6,056 nucleotides of DNA. Source: Collinsella sp. (GTDB lineage: Bacteria; Actinomycetota; Coriobacteriia; Coriobacteriales; Coriobacteriaceae). The position numbers were made by a program, and so were the translations under genes. The DNA is taken from NCBI GenBank assembly GCA_022713905.1, contig JAIHTM010000167.1, forward strand, positions 1 through 6,056, given 5' to 3'. Below the pieces are notes generated by a model. That model was not told the origin of the DNA, did no database searches, and saw nothing but the letters and a program-made list of their open reading frames with translations. Positions 1 to 6,023 of this stretch are shown here, piece after piece (the stretch's first letter is position 1; every line of letters starts with the position of its first letter).

Positions 1-125
1 TTCGGCGTTCATGCTGCCCCCATCATCGCGGTCTACGGGGTCAAAGATATGGCACCGTGGGGACACATGTATGTCAATCCTGGTCTAACAGAGCCTTTTT
101 AAATCCCCGTCCCAGAAAAATCATT
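1..125. other. Unresolved edge region downstream of dnaE
   Basis: This stretch lies between the window edge and the dnaE stop codon. In plus frame 1 it reads as a possible C-terminal end of 33 residues finishing ...GLTEPF, with a TAA stop at 100-102; that gene would converge on dnaE with a 23-nt gap. All three plus frames stay open for at least the first 85 nt, and a minus frame is also open to the edge, so openness does not decide the strand. A weak bulged stem (GGTCT, loop AAC, AGAGCC, 82-95) runs into five Ts on the plus strand, which would fit a terminator for a plus-strand gene. I see no clear intrinsic terminator for dnaE on the minus strand. The product is not recognised. Confidence 0.2.
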
Positions 126-3100
126 TTAGATAACCGTCACGCGGCCCTGGTTACCCACGATGGCCTTGGCCTCGGCCAGCAGCGGAATCGAGCGCGCGTT
201 GACCTTGGCAGGTACCTCGGCGCGCAGCACGCGCCCGTCCACCTGCTCGATAAAGATCTCCACACGGTCGCCGCCCGGGTTGGTGGTGAGCACCGTGGCA
301 AGACGTGCCATATTGCCCTGGCTAAAGCGGCTGTTGGGCACCATGACCTCAAACACCTTGGGCTTGTTGTTCTCCTCGTTGAGCTCCAGCGGCACGATCT
401 CCTGCGCGATGATCTGGTCGCCGCGGTCCGAGCGCTCGAGCTTGCCCTTAATGCGCACAAACGCATCGGACAGCTGCGCGCCGGTCTCGGGATCGACCTC
501 GCCGTACAGGTACCCCTCGGCCTCTTTATAGGTCTTGGGGAACACGACGACGGTGGCCTCGCCTTCCATGTCCTCGAGCTGCACGATACCCATGGGGTCG
601 CCGTTTTTGGTCACGCGCTTGGACACGCTCGAGACCATGCCGGCCCACCACAGCGCCTTACCCTCGGGAATCTCCTGGTTGATGGTGCCGCCCGTAGGAT
701 TCTGAACTTCGTAGCCGGTGTCGATCTGCGAGAACGAGAAGTCGCGCGCTTTGCTGAGCGCATACTCAAACGGGCGCAGCGGGTGGTCCGAGACATAGAT
801 GCCCAGAACCTCCTTCTCCTGGCTTAGCTTGAGGTGGCGGTCCCATTCCTGGCCGTCCGGATCGGGCACGCTGACCTCGAAACCCGAGCCCTCAACGTCG
901 CCAAACATATCGAAGAACGAGGTCTGGCCACTCGCACGGTCCTTCTGGCGCTTTACCGCGGCATCGATGATGTTCTCGGGGTTGTTCTTGTCCACAAAGT
1001 GCATCATCTGGCGACGCGGATACCCCGTGGAGTCGAAGGCGCCTGCCTTGATCAGCGATTCGATCACGCGACGGTTGGCTTGGCTCGAGTCCACACGCTC
1101 GACAAAGTCGTGCAGCGTCTTAAACGGACCGCCCGCCTCGCGCTCGGCGATAATCGCCTGCGCCACGCCGGTGCCCACGCCGCGGATGCCGGCCAGACCA
1201 AAGCGCACGCCTTCCTTGGTAGCCGTGAACTCGGTACCGGACTCGTTGACATCTGGCGAAAGCACGGGGATGCCGTCGTGACGGCATGCCGAGACGTAGT
1301 GCACGATCTTGTCGGTCTTGCCCGTATAGGACGTCAGAACGGCCGCCATGTACTCGTGCGGATAGTGCGCCTTGAGCCACGCCGTCTGCATAACCAGGAT
1401 GGCGTAACCAGCGGAGTGCGACTTGTTGAAGGCGTAAGATGCGAACTCGAGAACATCGTCCCAAATCTTCTGGGCGACCTCGCGCGTGTAGTTGTTCTTG
1501 ATAGCGCCGTTCATCCAGTGGTCGTAGGTGGTCTCGTCCGAGCCATCCTCCCAGTGGAGCACCGTCGACGTGAGCAGCTTGATCTTTTTCTTAGCCACGG
1601 GCTTACGGATACGCGAGTCCGATTCGCCCTTGGAGAAGCCGCACATCTCGACGGAGATGAGCATAACCTGCTCCTGGTAGACCATGGTGCCGTAGGTTTC
1701 GCCCAGGATGTCGTCCAGACGGTCGTCGTAGGAGACGGCCGGCTCCTTGCCGTTCATACGGTTGATGTAGGACGAAACCATGCCGGCGCCCAGCGGGCCC
1801 GGGCGGTACAGGGCGATCAATGCTACGACGTGCTTGTACTCGGTGGGCTTCATGTTCTTGATCGTGGCCGTCATGCCGGCGGACTCGACCTGGAAGACAC
1901 CGGCGGTGTGACCGGAGCCCATGAGCTTAAAGATCTCGGGGTCGTCAAAGGGAATCTCTTCCTCTTTGATGTCGATGCCGAAGTTCTTCTTGATGTTGGC
2001 CTTGGCCTTGGAGATAACCGTCAGCGTACGCAGGCCCAGGAAGTCCATCTTGAGCAGGCCCATGTCGGCAACGGTATGGCCCTCGTACTGGGTAATCTCG
2101 ACGCCGCCCTTGGTGTCGAGCTTGGTGGGCACGTGCTCGTTGACGGGGTCGCGGCAGATCAGAACGGCGCACGCGTGCACGCCCTCGCCACGGGTGAGGC
2201 CCTCGATCGAGAGCGCCGTGTCGATGATGCGGCGGGCGTCGTCGTCCTTTTTATAGGCCTCGGCAAAATCGGGGTTAAACAGATCCTCTTTGCCGGGTTG
2301 TTTGTCGAGCACCTGCTTGAGCTTGACCTTGGGGTCGCTCGAGACCATCTTGGACAGGCGCTGGCCCATGTAGACCGGGTAGTCCAGGACGCGCGCGGCG
2401 TCGTTGATGGCCTGCTTGGCCTTGATGGTCGAGTAGGTGATGACGTGGGTGACCTTCTCGGGACCGTAGAGCTGGCGAACGTGCTCCACGACCTCGAGGC
2501 GCCGCTCATCGTCGAAGTCCATATCGATATCGGGCATCTCGGTACGCTGCGGAGACAGGAACCTCTCGAACATCAGGCCGTTCTCGAGCGGGTCGAACGC
2601 GGTGATGTTCATGGCGTAGGCGACGATAGCGCCGGCGGCCGAGCCACGGCCGGGGCCGACGCCGATGCCGTTGTCCTTGGCCCATTGCACGTACTCGGCA
2701 ACGATCAAGAAGTAGGCAGCGAAGCCCTTGTCGCAGATGACCTTGTATTCGTACTCAAAGCGCTCTTTGATGTTGACGCCACCGATCTCGCGCGTGGCCC
2801 AGTCGTCACCATAGTGCTGGCGCAGGCCCTTCTCGCACTCACGACGGAACTGGCTCTCGTGCGTCTCGCCGGGATCGAGCAGCGGGAAGCGCGGCAGGAT
2901 GATGGAGTCCCAGTCGAGCTCAACGTAGCACTTGTCGGCGATCTCGAGCGTGTTGTCGCAGGCCTCGGGGCAATACGGGAACATCGCCCGCATCTCCTCC
3001 TCGGTCTTCATGTAAAACTCCGAGCCGGTCATGCGCATGCGGTTGGGGTCATCGACCTTGGCGTTCATGCCGATGCACATGATGACGTCCTGCACGGGCG

Positions 3101-3929
3101 CATCCTCGCGGCGCAGGTAGTGGAAGTCGTTGGTGGCGATAACCTTGACGCCCACCTGTTTGGCGATGTCGATGAGCGTGCGGTCCATCTGCTCGTCGGT
3201 CAGGCCGTTGTCGGTGGTGATGCCGTGTTCCTGGATCTCGATGTAAAAGTCGCCGGGGTCGAAGGTGTCGCGGAAGGTCTCGGCCCACTTGATGGCGCCC
3301 TCCATGTCACCGCGGTCGATGTACTTGGGGATGATGCCCGCGATGCAGGCGCTCGTGCAGATCATGCCCTTGGCGTGGCGGCGCAGGTTGTCGAGCGTCA
3401 CGCGCGGCTTGTAGTAAAAGCCCTGCACGGCGGCCTCGGACACCGTCTGCATCAGGTTGACGTAGCCCTCCTGGTCCTTGGCCAGAAGGATCATGTGGTA
3501 GAGCTCGGGCTTGTGGTCGCGAGCAAGCGTCTCGTCCGGCGTAAAGTAGACCTCGCAGCCAAAGATGGGCTTGATGACCAGGGGCGGCTTGAGCTCGTCG
3601 ATGTTGCCCTTCTCGTCCCACATGGCCATGTCCTTCACATACTGGGCATGCTCGCGCGGGTTTGCCTCGGGATCGGGCTCCACCAGCTCGTCGCGGCGGT
3701 CCTTTTCCAAGAAGGCCTTGTCGTGGCTCCACGTCTTGTACTCGGGCGTGTTGTGGTTGACGGCGTCGCAGGCCAGCGCCAGGTCGGGCACGCCATACAT
3801 GTAGCCGTGGTCGGTAATGGCCACGGCGGGCATGCCCAGCTCAACGGCACGGTTAACCATATCCTGGATACGGGTTGCGCCGTCGAGCATGGAAAAAACA
3901 GTGTGATTGTGCAGATGGACGAATGCCAT
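126..3929 (-). CDS. dnaE: DNA polymerase III subunit alpha (DnaE), replicative
   Basis: Catalytic subunit of the replicative polymerase, extending DNA at the fork in the cytoplasm with the beta clamp. The 1267 residues are complete and longer than E. coli DnaE (1160). The N-terminal PHP domain (about 1-275) keeps its likely metal ligands H7, H9, D16, H41, E126, H145, C195, D268 and H270, and carries an extra segment at about 58-117. The polymerase core has GPGRGSAAG (425-433), the catalytic aspartates D467 and D469 in PDIDMDF, D629 in MDFLGLRTL, GVFQVES (677-683) and FNKSH (834-838). Then come a helix-hairpin-helix region (about 909-965), a clamp-binding-like QTSFF (1002-1006), an OB fold (about 1092-1182) and a C-terminal domain. 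The ATG at 3929 is supported by GGAG eight nt upstream and by MAFVHLHNHT, the normal DnaE start. Codon use is very GC-biased: one CTA and no TTA or TCA. Frame and motifs are intact and no intein is seen. Confidence 0.99.
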   Translation of the reverse strand: MAFVHLHNHTVFSMLDGATRIQDMVNRAVELGMPAVAITDHGYMYGVPDLALACDAVNHNTPEYKTWSHDKAFLEKDRRDELVEPDPEANPREHAQYVKDMAMWDEKGNIDELKPPLVIKPIFGCEVYFTPDETLARDHKPELYHMILLAKDQEGYVNLMQTVSEAAVQGFYYKPRVTLDNLRRHAKGMICTSACIAGIIPKYIDRGDMEGAIKWAETFRDTFDPGDFYIEIQEHGITTDNGLTDEQMDRTLIDIAKQVGVKVIATNDFHYLRREDAPVQDVIMCIGMNAKVDDPNRMRMTGSEFYMKTEEEMRAMFPYCPEACDNTLEIADKCYVELDWDSIILPRFPLLDPGETHESQFRRECEKGLRQHYGDDWATREIGGVNIKERFEYEYKVICDKGFAAYFLIVAEYVQWAKDNGIGVGPGRGSAAGAIVAYAMNITAFDPLENGLMFERFLSPQRTEMPDIDMDFDDERRLEVVEHVRQLYGPEKVTHVITYSTIKAKQAINDAARVLDYPVYMGQRLSKMVSSDPKVKLKQVLDKQPGKEDLFNPDFAEAYKKDDDARRIIDTALSIEGLTRGEGVHACAVLICRDPVNEHVPTKLDTKGGVEITQYEGHTVADMGLLKMDFLGLRTLTVISKAKANIKKNFGIDIKEEEIPFDDPEIFKLMGSGHTAGVFQVESAGMTATIKNMKPTEYKHVVALIALYRPGPLGAGMVSSYINRMNGKEPAVSYDDRLDDILGETYGTMVYQEQVMLISVEMCGFSKGESDSRIRKPVAKKKIKLLTSTVLHWEDGSDETTYDHWMNGAIKNNYTREVAQKIWDDVLEFASYAFNKSHSAGYAILVMQTAWLKAHYPHEYMAAVLTSYTGKTDKIVHYVSACRHDGIPVLSPDVNESGTEFTATKEGVRFGLAGIRGVGTGVAQAIIAEREAGGPFKTLHDFVERVDSSQANRRVIESLIKAGAFDSTGYPRRQMMHFVDKNNPENIIDAAVKRQKDRASGQTSFFDMFGDVEGSGFEVSVPDPDGQEWDRHLKLSQEKEVLGIYVSDHPLRPFEYALSKARDFSFSQIDTGYEVQNPTGGTINQEIPEGKALWWAGMVSSVSKRVTKNGDPMGIVQLEDMEGEATVVVFPKTYKEAEGYLYGEVDPETGAQLSDAFVRIKGKLERSDRGDQIIAQEIVPLELNEENNKPKVFEVMVPNSRFSQGNMARLATVLTTNPGGDRVEIFIEQVDGRVLRAEVPAKVNARSIPLLAEAKAIVGNQGRVTVI

Positions 3930-3941
3930 GTGATGAGCTCC
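3930..3941 (-). promoter_or_regulatory. dnaE ribosome binding site
   Basis: GGAG on the minus strand (3938-3941) lies eight nt before the dnaE ATG. No in-frame start codon lies immediately upstream, so it supports the start at 3929. Confidence 0.7.
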
Positions 3942-3968
3942 GATGCGGGTTCGTGTTCTGACTGAACG

Positions 3969-3974
3969 ATTTTA
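3969..3974 (-). promoter_or_regulatory. Candidate -10 box for dnaE
   Basis: TAAAAT on the minus strand matches the TATAAT consensus at five of six positions, 39 nt before the dnaE ATG. Transcription would start near 3961 and leave a leader of about 30 nt. The expected -35 region, about 17 nt further upstream, has no convincing TTGACA match. It does suggest that dnaE need not rely on readthrough from the transporter. Confidence 0.4.
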
Positions 3975-4022
3975 CCGCACGGCACGGACAGCACCCGAAC
4001 CTAGCCAAACCCACACGGGCAG

Positions 4023-4047
4023 CCTTTTTTGGGACCTTCAAAAAAGG
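4023..4047. terminator. A/T-rich stem-loop, candidate terminator between transporter and dnaE
   Basis: A perfect 9-bp inverted repeat, CCTTTTTTG (4023-4031) and CAAAAAAGG (4039-4047), surrounds a 7-nt loop and gives a run of six Ts on each strand. On the minus strand, the direction of the transporter, the first T run is preceded by a second small hairpin, GAATG-CTCT-CATTC (4049-4062), with three nt between. Together these could end transporter transcription about 110 nt after its stop codon. The stems are short or A/T-rich, so the call is tentative. The stem-loop also falls close to the left limit of the AT-rich island. Confidence 0.35.
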
Positions 4048-4050
4048 AGA

Positions 4051-4155
4051 ATGAGAGCATTCAGATGCATCGAGTATTACTGGAGCCCCAGCGATGCGCT
4101 AAATGATCTGCTACCAATAGTCATGTCCATCAAGAAGGCTCGACGCTTCGGATAG
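4051..4155 (+). pseudogene. Orphan reading-frame piece at left end of AT-rich island
   Basis: An ATG-started plus-strand frame of 34 residues (starts MRAFRCIEYYW, ends IKKARRFG, TAG at 4153-4155). It is not recognised as a known protein. An AAGGAG sits upstream, but only one nt separates it from the ATG, which is too close for a normal ribosome site. Its codons include two CTA, as in the transporter and unlike dnaE. Its last sense codons run into the 11-bp repeat at 4143-4153. At the other copy of that repeat a minus-strand frame reads on in the matching register, so this may be the front part of a gene split by inversion. It could equally be a chance frame in spacer DNA. Confidence 0.2.
4143..4153 (+). 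repeat. Left copy of 11-bp inverted repeat flanking the transporter
   Basis: ACGCTTCGGAT on the plus strand. Its exact reverse complement is at 5487-5497, so the two copies face inward around the transporter gene (1355 bp end to end). The match does not extend beyond 11 bp on either side, and I see no target-site duplication outside the pair. By simple arithmetic, two 200-nt flanks would share an 11-mer in a given orientation with an expectation of about 0.01. Confidence 0.5.
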
Positions 4156-4171
4156 CTCGTCAATCGATATA

Positions 4172-5371
4172 TCAATTCTTGGAGACATGTATTCCTACCA
4201 TTTTTAAAGAAACAACGGCGGTAATTGCCATCGCGATTGCGCCAATAACACCGAGCGCTATCTGAATGGGATATAACCCCAACACATATCCAAATATGGA
4301 GAAAAACATTGCAGAAAAGAGAGCCCTTACCAGAGACGCGACGGAAAGGATCGTCGCGCGGAGATCGTCCGCTATCGCGTCTTGGATTATGTTTTCCGAA
4401 GTGATGTACACCACTTCTGGGAGAAAACAAAGCACCATGCTAAGGCCAAACAAACACAGCGGATTTGAAGCGAACCACGGAAGAATCATGAAAAGACCGG
4501 CCTCGATTAGCATCGAGCCGAGCATGGTATTTCTTTTCCCAAAACGCGATGAGAAGAAATCTGCTGCAATGTAGGCCGTCGCATTTACTGCATAGGATGC
4601 ACCGAAAAAGATTCCTATTATGGAGACGGGAGCATCAAATGCGTCGAATACCAACTGATTCAAGTTGTAATAACTCCCATAGAATCCATCGAGCATGCTT
4701 GTGCCGATTAGAAGAAGCAATACCGCAAAAGCGGATTCTCCAACGCGCCAGGTTTCGCGTCTGAAGATCTTGGCTACGTCAAACCTTTCCTCCCCAGAGT
4801 TTTTGGAATGGGTCGTTTCCATCCTCTCAATGGGATACAGAAGGAAAAGCTGCAGGAGATAGAAAACGGAGACACATACGTAGAGGGCGCTCCAAGATAC
4901 TTGGGCAATGAAAGATCCGAGCACAATTGCCATTCCCGTAGCGATTGATTGCGCGGCAAGCAGCCGAGCATTGATGGTGAGGAAGCGCTCTCCTTGACCG
5001 GCATTCCGGGCAATTTCATATAAAAGTGTTTGTTCGGATCCCGATTGAAGGGAGTAGGCGAGTGCCTCAACAAGGGAAAGCACGACAAGAAAGGGACCTG
5101 AGAGCAACAGCATGCCAGCCGTATGGAAGAAAAGCAGCAGCACGCCTACTTGAATCGAAAACTTCTTTCCAAAGAAATCGCCTATCAGCCCTGTTGGCAG
5201 CTCGAGGACGACCGTTGCAATGTTAAACAGGGCTTGATAAAGCGCGATTTCCGTGACAGATATTCCTTTCTCCGCAAGGAAAAGTAGAAACACTCCCCGA
5301 TTTAAAACAAATCCCGCGAGAACGAAAAAGGCGGAATAGATGTGCAGTTGCGTAGTGGCATTCTTATTCAT
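4172..5371 (-). CDS. Major facilitator superfamily (MFS) transporter
   Basis: Inner-membrane secondary transporter, most likely a proton-coupled exporter; the substrate cannot be read from sequence. The 399 residues fit the usual 12-helix MFS length. Hydrophobic segments fall at about 10-32, 40-62, 71-92, 93-110, 136-157, 159-180, 212-238, 248-270, 281-300, 303-324, 338-361 and 365-390, with a polar central loop at about 181-210. The loop 2-3 signature is clear (PTGLIGDFFGKK, 59-70), and a weaker counterpart (SSRFGKR, 274-280) follows helix 8. SGSEQTLLYE (110-119) resembles a motif I recall from uncharacterised drug-efflux-like MFS proteins of Gram-positive bacteria. The start at 5371 has GGAAG six nt upstream. 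Sampled 60-nt lines are 45-47% GC against 58-73% in dnaE, and TTA codons occur (L366, L389), so it looks horizontally acquired. No regulator gene lies beside it. Confidence 0.92.
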   Translation of the reverse strand: MNKNATTQLHIYSAFFVLAGFVLNRGVFLLFLAEKGISVTEIALYQALFNIATVVLELPTGLIGDFFGKKFSIQVGVLLLFFHTAGMLLLSGPFLVVLSLVEALAYSLQSGSEQTLLYEIARNAGQGERFLTINARLLAAQSIATGMAIVLGSFIAQVSWSALYVCVSVFYLLQLFLLYPIERMETTHSKNSGEERFDVAKIFRRETWRVGESAFAVLLLLIGTSMLDGFYGSYYNLNQLVFDAFDAPVSIIGIFFGASYAVNATAYIAADFFSSRFGKRNTMLGSMLIEAGLFMILPWFASNPLCLFGLSMVLCFLPEVVYITSENIIQDAIADDLRATILSVASLVRALFSAMFFSIFGYVLGLYPIQIALGVIGAIAMAITAVVSLKMVGIHVSKN

Positions 5372-5377
5372 TTGGCA

Positions 5378-5449
5378 CTTCCATCAACTAATTTTGTCAG
5401 GTCGCTCGCTACTGACTCGAAGTCTGAAGTGTTTACAGTTGATGTGAAG
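5378..5449 (-). promoter_or_regulatory. Candidate leader stem that masks the transporter ribosome site
   Basis: On the minus strand CTTC-A-CATCAACT (5449 to 5437) is complementary to AGTTGATGGAAG (5389 to 5378), giving 12 base pairs with one bulged base around a 47-nt loop. The 3' arm contains GGAAG, the Shine-Dalgarno element of the transporter, so the stem would hide it. CACTTC at 5431-5426 could instead pair with GAAGTG at 5381-5376 over the same site. The loop also holds a small GACT-TCG-AGTC hairpin. No known riboswitch is recognised. Confidence 0.3.
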
Positions 5450-5474
5450 AGCGGTAAAGCTTTTGCACAGGGTA

Positions 5475-5984
5475 TCAATGGAATACATCCGAAGCGTTTT
5501 CGGCAGTATCATCGGCGAAGGCGGGATTAGCCTTTACGCGGCGCTCACCCTCGATGTATTTGACGATTTGATCAATCGTCTGGTTGGCGTGGCTCTTGAG
5601 CTTGCGCTCATAGAAGAAGAGGCCGAGCTTGCCGCGCGTGCCAGACGTGTTGCCACCCACACCCTGAAAATCCTCGGTATAGGTGAGCTCGCAGGCACCA
5701 TCGCCAGCAGGTGCAGCCTCATAGCGCATGGTATTGATGCCCGCCGCATACTGAAAACGGACCTCATAGAGACACGGGTAGTCAAAGTGCTTGATCTTAA
5801 CCTTGATCGCCGTGCCCTTGGCCTTGCCTTTTGCGGACTGGGCGCGCTTCTCGTACTTATAGCCGTTGAGCTTGTTGCGGCTGGGACGCTTGCCCGTGGC
5901 GTTCTCGATATCCTGCATGATGGACCCCGCCAGAGCGTCAAAAAGCTCCTCCGGCGTCACCTTAAGCGTTTTGGTGAACTGCAT
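5475..5984 (-). CDS. DUF3284 domain-containing protein
   Basis: Cytoplasmic protein of 169 residues whose function is unknown. It has no signal peptide or membrane segment. I assign it to DUF3284 from recalled family features: the start MQFTKTLKVTPEELFDAL, a GxKPSRxKLNGYKYEK-like region (31-46), the strand-rich middle YEVRFQY (73-79) and NTMRYEA (84-90), then ELTYTEDF (99-106) and a final amphipathic helix to about 145. The pattern suggests a small alpha/beta ligand-binding fold, which is inference. Residues after about 147 form a polar tail that looks longer than usual, and its last codons overlap the right copy of the 11-bp repeat. AAGGAG five nt before the ATG makes the start firm. It contains no TTA, CTA or TCA codon, as expected of resident sequence. 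Confidence 0.8.
   Translation of the reverse strand: MQFTKTLKVTPEELFDALAGSIMQDIENATGKRPSRNKLNGYKYEKRAQSAKGKAKGTAIKVKIKHFDYPCLYEVRFQYAAGINTMRYEAAPAGDGACELTYTEDFQGVGGNTSGTRGKLGLFFYERKLKSHANQTIDQIVKYIEGERRVKANPAFADDTAENASDVFH
5487..5497 (-). repeat. Right copy of 11-bp inverted repeat
   Basis: ACGCTTCGGAT on the minus strand, the inverse partner of 4143-4153. It covers codons 163-166 of the DUF3284 gene (AAC GCT TCG GAT, without the first A). It also marks the point where GC-rich resident codons give way to AT-rich sequence, so it is the likely right junction of the island. Confidence 0.5.
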
Positions 5985-5995
5985 GATGGCTCCTT
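5985..5995 (-). promoter_or_regulatory. Ribosome binding site of the DUF3284 gene
   Basis: A strong AAGGAG (5990-5995) with a 5-nt spacer to the ATG at 5984. It is the best Shine-Dalgarno match in the window. Confidence 0.75.
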
Positions 5996-6003
5996 ATTCG
6001 TTT

Positions 6004-6023
6004 GAACCGTTCGAGCCATTGTA
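6004..6023 (-). promoter_or_regulatory. Candidate -10 box and palindrome before the DUF3284 gene
   Basis: TACAAT (6018-6023, minus strand) matches the -10 consensus at five of six positions and would start transcription near 6011. The 9-nt palindrome GAACGGTTC (6004-6012) sits at that start point, where an operator could act. No good -35 box is seen at 16-19 nt. GAGCC and GGCTC (6013-6017 and 6032-6036) flank the -10 as a short inverted repeat. A promoter is plausible; the operator idea is weak. Confidence 0.35.

Larger units (their letters stand above)
5368..5508 (-). pseudogene. Possible 3' remnant of an unidentified gene upstream of the transporter
   Basis: The nominal spacer between the DUF3284 gene and the transporter holds an open minus-strand frame of 46 residues that overlaps the DUF3284 3' end in another frame. 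It contains no ATG and ends ...SDLTKLVDGSAK. Its TGA stop (5368-5370) overlaps the transporter ATG as ATGA, the usual layout of translationally coupled genes. It has two TTA and three TCA codons, like the transporter and unlike the DUF3284 gene. I therefore read it as the tail of a gene that once preceded the transporter, cut off near the 11-bp repeat at 5487-5497. The protein family is not recognised. An open frame of this length can also occur by chance, so confidence is low. Confidence 0.3.

Noticed and set aside
57..827. Plus-strand open frame of 256 codons
   Set aside because: It lies in the same register opposite the 3' part of dnaE and is separated from the larger shadow only by the single CTA codon at 825-827.
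834..3965. Plus-strand open frame of 1043 codons opposite dnaE
   Set aside because: It is the exact codon-for-codon reverse of dnaE. It stays open only because dnaE avoids TTA, CTA and TCA codons. It has no recognisable domains, while the minus strand has every DnaE motif.
3943..4050. Upstream extension of the plus-strand frame that contains 4051-4155
   Set aside because: It would start inside the dnaE leader and run through the -10 box and the A/T stem-loop. It has no ribosome site and no coding-like character.
4143..5497. Transposable element bounded by the 11-bp inverted repeats
   Set aside because: There is no transposase, no target duplication next to the repeats, and the right repeat lies inside DUF3284 codons. 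An inversion or junction reading fits better.
5463..6005. Plus-strand open frame of 180 codons opposite the DUF3284 gene
   Set aside because: It is an in-register antisense shadow. The minus strand has the strong AAGGAG, a family-like protein and a sensible start.
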